Shown one piece after another: positions 1 through 5,180 of a stretch of 5,180 nucleotides of DNA. The translations under genes and the position numbers were made by a program. Source of the stretch: Pseudomonadota bacterium (GTDB taxonomy: Bacteria; Desulfobacterota; DSM-4660; Desulfatiglandales; B25-G16); NCBI GenBank assembly GCA_015223015.1, contig JADFWK010000211.1, positions 1 to 5,180 on the forward strand, in the 5' to 3' direction. Numbering within the stretch: position 1 is the stretch's first letter; each line of letters begins with the position of its first letter. The notes under the pieces were generated by a model. The model saw only the letters and a list, made by a program, of their open reading frames with translations, searched no databases and had not been told where the DNA came from.

Positions 1-21
1 ATAATAAGTTGAAATAACTGG

Positions 22-41
22 ATTCCTGCTTTCGCAGGAAT
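22..41. repeat. Short palindromic intergenic repeat (REP-like hairpin)
   Basis: A perfect 8-bp inverted repeat, ATTCCTGC at 22-29 and GCAGGAAT at 34-41, closes over the 4-base loop TTTC. It sits in a CTGGATTCCTGC...GCAGGAATGACA context. That context resembles a family of small dispersed palindromes common between genes in many proteobacteria. The hairpin is seen directly, and membership of a dispersed family is from memory. No T-run follows on either strand, so it is not a convincing intrinsic terminator. Confidence 0.6.
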
Positions 42-61
42 GACAATTAACAGGCATATTG

Positions 62-105
62 GACTTTTTACGAATGCATCAACAATTGACAAACTCGTAA
101 AAAGT
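62..105. repeat. Inverted repeat with GACTTTTTACGA core, copy 1
   Basis: ACTTTTTACGA at 63-73 is perfectly complementary to TCGTAAAAAGT at 95-105, giving an 11-bp stem around a 21-base loop. The loop contains a smaller palindrome, TCAA/TTGA at 79-82 and 86-89. The left arm with its flank (62-87) recurs at 123-148. Similar GACTTTTTACGA palindromes are, to my recollection, abundant between genes in sulfate-reducer genomes, so this is probably a dispersed non-coding repeat. Confidence 0.6.
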
Positions 106-122
106 GTTTTGTGAACAAAATC

Positions 123-148
123 GACTTTTTACGAATACATCGACAATT
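123..148. repeat. Direct copy of the GACTTTTTACGA repeat arm, copy 2
   Basis: This 26-base stretch matches 62-87 at 24 of 26 positions; the differences fall at the 15th and 20th bases. Unlike copy 1 it has no nearby TCGTAAAAAGT partner arm, so it is a half element. A different imperfect hairpin overlaps its right end: TAGACCA at 148-154 pairs with TGGTCTA at 173-179, extended by CAA/TTG with one bulged T. Confidence 0.5.
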
Positions 149-176
149 AGACCAGCTATCATATCGGAATATTGGT

Positions 177-350
177 CTATTGGTTCTCCATCTCACATTG
201 CCAAACATCACAGGAGCAACCCTTTATTTCCTGATTTGTATCGACTCGTCGTAGTAAAGGTCGGTGCCGCGCACTGAACGGGTCAACTACAGTGCTCGAC
301 TCGGCCAGGGTAGCCCCTATATACCATTCCCAGAGCTGGTAGTAAAGAAT
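177..350 (-). other. Protein-like open stretch without a start codon (possible gene remnant)
   Basis: On the minus strand a frame stays open for 57 codons, between a TAG at 351-353 and the TAG at 177-179. It has no ATG or GTG in its upstream part. The translation contains QLWEWYIGATLAESS, DPFSARHRPLLRRVDTNQE and CSCDVWQCEMENQ, a mixed composition that looks more like protein than noise. In the same frame beyond the TAG it reads RYPVLWA before another stop. It could be the tail of a decayed gene, part of a repeated element, or chance. I do not recognise the family and assign no function. Confidence 0.2.
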
Positions 351-488
351 CTACGCCCACAGGACAGGGTAACGTCAAAATCCAGGGTATGGGTGTCTTT
401 TTTTTGGATTATGGCCCACAGGACGTGTGGCAAGCCTTGAATCAACATGACCATCAGTGAAAAAATTCTCACAGCACTGTATCAACAG
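183..488. other. Intergenic region without an assignable gene
   Basis: No start-to-stop reading frame with a ribosome binding site was found here on either strand. The region contains several short direct repeats: GTAGTAAAG at 251-259 and 339-347, TCGACTCG at 241-248 and 296-303, and GCCCACAGGAC at 355-365 and 414-424. It also has a 6-bp inverted repeat, GCACTG/CAGTGC, at 271-276 and 290-295. A run of eight T lies at 398-405, but no strong stem precedes it. No intrinsic terminator for the minus-strand prenyltransferase gene could be identified. Confidence 0.5.
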
Positions 489-1382
489 CTACGTCACCAG
501 AAAACCGGCTGCAACCAATACAGGGGTCGCAATCACCACAATTACATTTAACCCCATGTAGGGCATAAGCCTTTCAATATCTCCTGCATATCGAAATACA
601 CCAAAAAAGGTAGGAACGGCAATAACCATTGAGGCAAGCCCAATAAGACAATTCCTGGGCAAATATCCACAATAGACCCCCATGATGACAGACAAATAGG
701 CGCATAAAAGAAATGCCCCATAGATAAGGGCACTGATTTGCTTGCCCACAACAATCGGGAAGTTCCTTCTTCCTGCGGTTCGATCCGCATCAATATCGGG
801 AAACTGATTCAGAAGCAACAGGTCACTGACCAGAAAAAAGGGGACAAGCGATGAAACGAACGCAGTCCATGAGTATCCACCGGTAAGCACAAAATCCGTG
901 CCTATTACCATTAGCGGACCAAACCCTAGTCCTGGAGCAATGAGGCTCAGCAGCGGATGACGAGTAAGCCAGATAGTATAGGTAAATACAATGAAGAGGC
1001 CGACAAGGCCCAAGGGTAAGAGGGATAAGCCTCTGACATACAAAAAGTATACCCCTATGACCGCTGTGATAGCAAATGTAACCAACCCCGTATTCAAGGC
1101 ATTGGATGCCTTTTCAGGTCTCTTGGGTAAGGTACCACTCCCACCACTGAACGGGGTCCGTTTTGTTTCAAAGTCTAAACCACTCTTGAAATCAAAATAT
1201 TCATTAAAAGCATTCACACTTATATGCGCGGAAAGGGCGCCAATAAACGCTAAAGCAAGGTAGAAGAAGCTTACACTTTCAGATCGCCACATGGCACTAC
1301 CAAAGCCAAGCAACACACAAGCAGGAGTTAGTACTAAAAAAGGGATACGCATTGGGCCTAATATGGATTTCATTTCACTCAT
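489..1382 (-). CDS. UbiA-family membrane prenyltransferase (possibly quinone biosynthesis)
   Basis: This 297-residue integral membrane protein belongs to the UbiA superfamily, which transfers an isoprenyl chain from a polyprenyl diphosphate to an aromatic acceptor in the inner membrane. Both diagnostic Mg2+-diphosphate motifs are visible: NEYFDFKSGLD at 60-70 (N60, D64, D70) and NQFPDIDAD at 192-200 (N192, D196, D200). A conserved-looking RTPFSGGSGTLP follows the first motif. About nine hydrophobic segments are spread over the protein, and the length is normal for the family. The start is supported by AGGA seven bases upstream; a second ATG lies at codon 4. The gene stands alone and divergent from the signalling operon, with no men or ubi neighbours in the window. 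The acceptor is therefore undetermined: a MenA-type dihydroxynaphthoate substrate is an inference, and other UbiA roles remain possible. Confidence 0.9.
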   Translation of the reverse strand: MSEMKSILGPMRIPFLVLTPACVLLGFGSAMWRSESVSFFYLALAFIGALSAHISVNAFNEYFDFKSGLDFETKRTPFSGGSGTLPKRPEKASNALNTGLVTFAITAVIGVYFLYVRGLSLLPLGLVGLFIVFTYTIWLTRHPLLSLIAPGLGFGPLMVIGTDFVLTGGYSWTAFVSSLVPFFLVSDLLLLNQFPDIDADRTAGRRNFPIVVGKQISALIYGAFLLCAYLSVIMGVYCGYLPRNCLIGLASMVIAVPTFFGVFRYAGDIERLMPYMGLNVIVVIATPVLVAAGFLVT

Positions 1383-1389
1383 ATCACAG

Positions 1390-1393
1390 TCCT
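1390..1393 (-). promoter_or_regulatory. Ribosome binding site of the prenyltransferase gene
   Basis: On the minus strand AGGA lies seven bases before the ATG at 1380-1382. This spacing favours that ATG over the one three codons further in. Confidence 0.6.
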
Positions 1394-1477
1394 ATGGCTG
1401 AGCAGTAATAGTGTAGTACATTTTTGGGGCTTCCAACTGTATCCCATGCTCTCTGCGTCACGTCTGCTCCTAATTAG

Positions 1478-1724
1478 CTAGCATAAAAAACATATCTTGA
1501 ATAGCAAGAATCTTTCACACCTATTCACTTGGCTCCGAAAAGTACTGGTGGGGAGTCCAGGGCTGCGGGTATACCTTTTCTCACTACCCCAGAGGAAGAT
1601 GCTTCGCCCTCCACAGGGCAGGCAGAGGCACAGAGAGTTGAGTGCAGATTTACCCCCTTGTGCATCTGCGAAAAGTGAGGCCTTTGGGCCATGTCCATCA
1701 AGAGCGGGCAACTTCATCCCTTAG
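1478..1724. other. Anonymous intergenic block, open on both strands
   Basis: This stretch reads as about 75 codons on the plus strand (TTG at 1497, stop ending at 1724) and 79 codons on the minus strand (ATG at 1715-1717, stop near 1478). Neither has a properly spaced ribosome binding site, and both products are rich in Pro, Ser, Arg, Leu and Cys with no recognisable domain. The block looks richer in G and C than the A/T-rich bases on either side. It contains small inverted repeats: GCCCT/AGGGC at 1606-1610 and 1615-1619, and GCAGAT/ATCTGC at 1644-1649 and 1664-1669. A dispersed repeat or a non-coding RNA is at least as likely as a gene. Confidence 0.25.
1480..1507 (-). promoter_or_regulatory. 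Weak sigma-70-like promoter candidate for the prenyltransferase gene
   Basis: On the minus strand TTGCTA (1502-1507) and TATGCT (1480-1485) are separated by 16 bases, each matching four of six consensus bases. The site would give a leader of roughly 95 bases. A competing weak match, TTGGAA 17 bases from CACTAT, lies closer to the gene. Neither is strong. Confidence 0.25.
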
Positions 1725-1766
1725 GTCTTCAGACGAAATGCTTACCTCATGGAACCCTTTAAATCC

Positions 1767-1794
1767 TAAAGAATTCTCGTTAATTAGCCGATAG
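1767..1794 (+). promoter_or_regulatory. Candidate sigma-28 (FliA-type) promoter of the HDOD-kinase operon
   Basis: TAAA at 1767-1770 and GCCGATAG at 1787-1794 are separated by 16 bases. The sigma-28 consensus of flagellar late genes is TAAA, then about 14-16 bases, then GCCGATAA or GCCGATAT. Seven of eight bases of the -10 box and all of the -35 core match. The first candidate gene downstream is the HDOD gene at 1863, which would have a leader of roughly 60 bases. The match is seen in the sequence. Use by a FliA-type factor is inference. Confidence 0.55.
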
Positions 1795-1862
1795 AACCAA
1801 ATGGGTAGGAACAATTGGTCTCTTTTCTTTTTGACACCTAAGCAAGACATTTTCCGGAAATC

Positions 1863-3116
1863 ATGGGCATTATCAATGTTGCTGAACTAAAGCCTGAGAT
1901 GGTGCTGGCAGAGGACCTAAGAAACCTCGATGGCCGCTTTGTTCTCGCCAAAGGAACAAAACTGAGCCCAAAACATCTTCGAATCCTCAAAATGTGGGGA
2001 GTTATCGAAGCCAACATTAGAAAAGTTTCACGAAAAGATGTAGAAGAAAATACAATAGCCCAATTAGATCCGGTAGTCATCGAAGAGGTGAAAAACCTGA
2101 CAGGTGAACGTTTTCAGCATGCTGACCTGGATCATCCCCCTGTTCGAGAACTATATCGGCTCTGTTGTCTGCGAAAGGCAAAAGGAAGATCCGGTATAAC
2201 TCTCAGAGAAGATCTTGGACCCCATGATACGGGCAAAAAACAGATATATTCAAACAGGCTCTCGAACGATGTGGCAACCACCATTGATCCCCACGAACTG
2301 ATCAGGAATGATATCAAACTTCCATCCTTACCAACCATATACCTGCAGATCAGCGAGGCCATCAATAGACCAAATAGTTCAGCCCGTGATATTGCTAAAG
2401 TAATCAGCAAAGATACCAGCCTCTCTGCGCGGCTCTTGAAAATTGTTAACAGCACGTTTTATGGTTTTCCATCGAAAATAGACACCTTATCTCGAGCCGT
2501 AACCATCATAGGGACCATGCAGCTTAGCACTCTGGCCCTGGGGATGAATATCATCAGGGTGTTCAAAAGAATCCCTTCCCATCTCATTGACATGAAATCA
2601 TTCTGGGAGCATAGCCTTGCTTGTGGAATCAATGCCCGAATTATCGCTGGGTATAAAAAGATTCAGAACACTGAACGCCTGTTCGTAGCCGGGCTCCTTC
2701 ATGATATTGGGCGGCTGCTTTTATATAGCAATGCACCCCTTCATGCTAAAAACGCCCTTTTGAGCGCAAAATATGGCAATACCCTGCTGTATAAGGCAGA
2801 ATACGAGGTCATGGGCTTTGATCATTCGAAAATAGGTGGGCTCCTCTTAAAAAAATGGAAGTTGCCAATCTCTTTGGAAAACAGCGTCAGACACCACCAC
2901 TCGCCTCACAGATCCAAAGATCCATTGGAACCAGCTATAGTACATCTGGCAGATATCATGACCAATGCACTGGGCAGAGGCTCAAGTGGAGAGAGATTCG
3001 TTCCTCCTCTGAGTCCAGATGCCTGGGAGTGTATTGGCCTTTCGTCCAATATTCTGTCTTCAACCATAAGGCAAACAGATCGTCAGATCGAGGAAATCAT
3101 TCAGCTACTCTTTTAA
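1863..3116 (+). CDS. HDOD-domain signal transduction protein
   Basis: This is a cytoplasmic protein of 417 residues with no signal peptide or membrane segment. Residues 1-52 form a small N-terminal module (AELKPEMVLAEDLRN, then FVLAKGTKLSPKHLRILKMWGV) like the one preceding HD-GYP and HDOD domains in other regulators. A linker with HPPVRELYRLCCLRKA (91-106) follows. The HDOD domain spans about 143-350: LPSLPTIYLQI at 153-163, LLKIVNSTFYG at 191-201, RAVTIIGTMQL at 211-221 and FWEHSLACG at 247-255. HD-type residues persist: H280-D281 in GLLHDIGRLLL, H321, H344-H346 and D364 in HLAD. There is no GYP signature, so c-di-GMP hydrolysis should not be assumed. HDOD proteins usually act as regulators or scaffolds for signalling partners. 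The ribosome binding site is weak (GGA four bases before ATG), but the N-terminal motif supports this start. The gene is followed after one base by the hybrid kinase and is probably its partner. Confidence 0.9.
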   Translation: MGIINVAELKPEMVLAEDLRNLDGRFVLAKGTKLSPKHLRILKMWGVIEANIRKVSRKDVEENTIAQLDPVVIEEVKNLTGERFQHADLDHPPVRELYRLCCLRKAKGRSGITLREDLGPHDTGKKQIYSNRLSNDVATTIDPHELIRNDIKLPSLPTIYLQISEAINRPNSSARDIAKVISKDTSLSARLLKIVNSTFYGFPSKIDTLSRAVTIIGTMQLSTLALGMNIIRVFKRIPSHLIDMKSFWEHSLACGINARIIAGYKKIQNTERLFVAGLLHDIGRLLLYSNAPLHAKNALLSAKYGNTLLYKAEYEVMGFDHSKIGGLLLKKWKLPISLENSVRHHHSPHRSKDPLEPAIVHLADIMTNALGRGSSGERFVPPLSPDAWECIGLSSNILSSTIRQTDRQIEEIIQLLF

Positions 3117-3117
3117 A

Positions 3118-5180
3118 ATGAACAATAAACCTGAAGCGAAAGACCACATAAAGTATTTAGAAGAGCGCATCGAATACCTGGAGGAGCTCAATCGTTTTAC
3201 CCTCGACACCCTGGAGATGGCTGCTTCCCTTGGAGATTTTCAGACCAGCATCAACAAGCTCCAAGAACCTTCTCTTATTTTAGATGAAACAAGATCTCGT
3301 GTACAACGCCTGATTCCTTTCCAAACATTGGCATTCCTTTTGGTGGATGAGGCGGACCATGAATTTTTCCTTGCTAGCTGCCAGCCTGAGAGCGACAAAG
3401 AGTTTTTGAAAAATGAAGTGGACTTTCTCATCGATAATGGAACATTTGCATGGACTCTCAGGGAAAGAAGACCGGTTATGGTCTCCTCAAAGAATTACCA
3501 AAGACAGTTAGTGCTCCATGTTATGGCCACGAGTTCCAGAGTGAGGGGTATGTTTGTTGGGTTACTTGAAAAAAGGGAAACAAATATCCCTGATACAGCC
3601 CTCTCGCTCTTATCCATTATTTTGTTAAATAGCTCCAATGCCTTGGAGAGTTTTGAATTGTATAAAATGATTCGGGAAATAACCAAGAATCTAGAGAAAA
3701 AAGAGAACTATCGTACATTATTTGAGGCCGCTCCCGACGGTGTGGAAGTACTGGATGTTCGCGGAAATGTCGTAGATTGTAATAAAACACACCAGGTGTT
3801 GCTCGGGCATAAGAAAGAGGAGATAGTTGGGAATCACACAACCGATTTTTTTTCGGATAGCATGAAGTCATTCTTTGAACAAAAGTTTCAAACCTTGAAA
3901 GAGACCGGATATGTGGAGGGAGAGATCGAACTCCTTTGTAGTGATGGTTCTGCCATCCCTGTATGGAGAAAAGAAAAGGCGATTTACAATGAAAAAAACG
4001 AATTCGTTGGCTCGGTGATTTATAATCGCGACATTTCAAGTCTTAAGCGGGCTGAAGAGGAAAAACTCAGCCTTGAGGCTCGGCTCCAACGAGCTCGAAA
4101 GATGGAGGCTATCGGTACCCTTGCAGGAGGGGTTGCTCATGACCTAAACAATGTCCTCGGTGGAATCGTTGGTTACCCTGAGTTGCTCATGCTGCAACTC
4201 CCTGAAAACAGCCCTCTCCGAAAGCCCCTTTTGACCATGCAACAATCTGGGCAAAAGGCAGCTGCCATCGTGCAAGATCTGTTAACGCTTGCTCGCAGAG
4301 GGGTTGCCACTGAAGAAGTGGTAAATATGAATCAAACTATTACCGAATATCTCAAGAGCCCAGAGTATGAAAAGTTGAAACTCTACCATCCTAACGTTCG
4401 CGCAGATGCCAATCTTGAACCAAATCTGCTCCCTGTTTTGGGATCACCAGTTCACCTATCCAAAACCATTATGAATCTAGTGTCTAATGCGGTTGAGGCC
4501 ATGAACGATGGTGGAACAATTTGCATATCCACAGAAAACCGATCCATCAAAAACCATATCAAAGGCTTTGAAACCATAGAAGAGGGTGATTATGCTATAC
4601 TTAAGGTTTCTGACACAGGGGTCGGCATTCCCTCGCTGGATATAGAAAAGATCTTTGAGCCCTTCTATACGAAAAAGGTAATGGGGAGAAGCGGAACAGG
4701 GTTGGGCATGGCTGTGGTGTGGGGAACGGTAAAAGACCATAAAGGATTCATCGATGTTCAAAGCAGTGAAGGAAAAGGAACCACTTTTACTCTCTATTTC
4801 CCGATAACGAGACAAAAGCTCATCAAGAGTCAATCCCTTGTATCCATTGAAGATTACCGCGGCAATGGAGCCGCAATAATCGTTGTGGATGATGTGAAAG
4901 AACAGCGGGAAATCGCATCTGGAATGCTCCATGAACTGGGCTACTCTGTGACCTCATTTTCAAGCGGTCTACAAGCAGTTGACCATATGAGAGATAACTC
5001 AGCAGATCTTTTGGTGCTGGATATGATAATGGATCCCGAAATTGATGGACTTGACACCTATAAAAGAATTCTCCAACTCCATCCCGGACAGAAAGCGATA
5101 ATCGTGAGCGGGTTTTCTGAAACAGAACGGGTGAGAGAGGCTCAAAGATTGGGCGCGAGATCATACATTAAGAAACCCTA
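3118..5180 (+). CDS. Hybrid histidine kinase, GAF-like, PAS, HisKA, HATPase, receiver (3' end outside window)
   Basis: The frame is open from ATG 3118 to the window edge (687 complete codons), so the gene is partial. It is a soluble kinase. Residues 7-35 form a predicted coiled coil (YLEERIEYLEELNRF). A GAF-like domain follows at about 45-180 and a PAS domain at about 198-315 (LFEAAPDGVEVLD ... GSVIYNRDIS). The dimerisation/phosphoacceptor helix has GTLAGGVAHDLNNVLGG with His341. The ATPase domain shows the N box (NLVSNAVEA, N453/N457), the G1 box DTGVGI (499-504), the F box FEPFYTKK (513-520) and the G2 box GTGLGMAVV (526-534). A receiver domain begins near 585 with acidic D591-D592, phosphoacceptor D635, S664 and K686-P687. 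The last two bases, TA, probably begin a Tyr codon (KPY). The start lies one base after the HDOD stop without a nearby Shine-Dalgarno sequence, implying translational coupling; the coiled coil favours it over ATG 3220. Input signal and downstream target are unknown. Confidence 0.92.
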   Translation, partial: MNNKPEAKDHIKYLEERIEYLEELNRFTLDTLEMAASLGDFQTSINKLQEPSLILDETRSRVQRLIPFQTLAFLLVDEADHEFFLASCQPESDKEFLKNEVDFLIDNGTFAWTLRERRPVMVSSKNYQRQLVLHVMATSSRVRGMFVGLLEKRETNIPDTALSLLSIILLNSSNALESFELYKMIREITKNLEKKENYRTLFEAAPDGVEVLDVRGNVVDCNKTHQVLLGHKKEEIVGNHTTDFFSDSMKSFFEQKFQTLKETGYVEGEIELLCSDGSAIPVWRKEKAIYNEKNEFVGSVIYNRDISSLKRAEEEKLSLEARLQRARKMEAIGTLAGGVAHDLNNVLGGIVGYPELLMLQLPENSPLRKPLLTMQQSGQKAAAIVQDLLTLARRGVATEEVVNMNQTITEYLKSPEYEKLKLYHPNVRADANLEPNLLPVLGSPVHLSKTIMNLVSNAVEAMNDGGTICISTENRSIKNHIKGFETIEEGDYAILKVSDTGVGIPSLDIEKIFEPFYTKKVMGRSGTGLGMAVVWGTVKDHKGFIDVQSSEGKGTTFTLYFPITRQKLIKSQSLVSIEDYRGNGAAIIVVDDVKEQREIASGMLHELGYSVTSFSSGLQAVDHMRDNSADLLVLDMIMDPEIDGLDTYKRILQLHPGQKAIIVSGFSETERVREAQRLGARSYIKKP

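Noticed and set aside
398..405. Run of eight T as an intrinsic terminator
   Set aside because: Only a 4-bp GACA/TGTC pairing precedes it, and no plus-strand gene lies upstream to be terminated. For the minus-strand gene the run is on the wrong strand.
455..479. CAGTGAAAAAATTCTCACAGCACTG as a terminator for the prenyltransferase gene
   Set aside because: The pairing is short and imperfect, and there is no T-run after the stem on the minus strand.
991..1263. Plus-strand 90-codon frame rich in Lys and Pro
   Set aside because: It is antisense to the prenyltransferase gene across its first catalytic motif and has no independent support.
1831..1836. Perfect TTGACA hexamer upstream of the HDOD gene
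   Set aside because: A -10 box at normal spacing would fall at about 1854-1859 (CCGGAA), which does not match, and the start site would lie at or beyond the ATG at 1863.
3220..3222. Internal ATG as the start of the hybrid kinase
   Set aside because: It would remove the N-terminal coiled coil, and the 3118 ATG is placed for coupling to the HDOD stop.
3617..4039. Minus-strand open frame of 140 codons opposite the PAS domain
   Set aside because: It is a shadow of the kinase coding sequence with low-complexity, His/Ser/Arg-rich translation and no domain signature.
4477..5164. Minus-strand open frames of 113 and 151 codons opposite the kinase
   Set aside because: They lie entirely antisense to the ATPase and receiver domains, whose conserved motifs account for the sequence. 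They have no recognisable domains.

Overview
The window looks like chromosomal DNA of a free-living Gram-negative bacterium. The most likely group is the Desulfobacterota (the former Deltaproteobacteria). This rests on three things: the style of the HDOD-protein/hybrid-kinase pair, an aspartate-rich UbiA prenyltransferase that would fit a menaquinone user, and short palindromic intergenic repeats with GACTTTTTACGA cores. The assignment comes from recognising families by eye and is not a database result. Base composition is moderate, and there is no sign of a phage, plasmid, CRISPR array or complete insertion sequence.

Layout. Bases 1-182 hold a cluster of small palindromic repeats. Bases 183-488 carry no gene I can assign, only short direct repeats and one protein-like open stretch without a start codon. 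Bases 489-1382 (minus strand) encode a complete UbiA-family membrane prenyltransferase. Bases 1383-1862 separate it from a divergent plus-strand operon. This gap holds the prenyltransferase ribosome binding site, an anonymous block at 1478-1724 that is open on both strands, and a good match to a sigma-28 (FliA-type) promoter at 1767-1794. Bases 1863-3116 encode an HDOD signalling protein. One base after its stop, at 3118, a GAF-PAS-histidine kinase-receiver hybrid kinase begins and runs off the right edge at 5180.

How the genes fit together. The HDOD protein and the hybrid kinase almost certainly form one transcriptional and translational unit, because they are one base apart and no Shine-Dalgarno sequence lies close to the second start. 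Both are cytoplasmic signalling proteins with no membrane segments. If the sigma-28-like site is real, the pair would be expressed with the late flagellar/chemotaxis regulon, which suggests a motility-linked or surface-linked sensing module. The prenyltransferase is transcribed away from this operon, and there is no evidence that it is functionally linked. I see no clearly unprecedented system. The signalling operon with its candidate flagellar promoter is the most interesting part.
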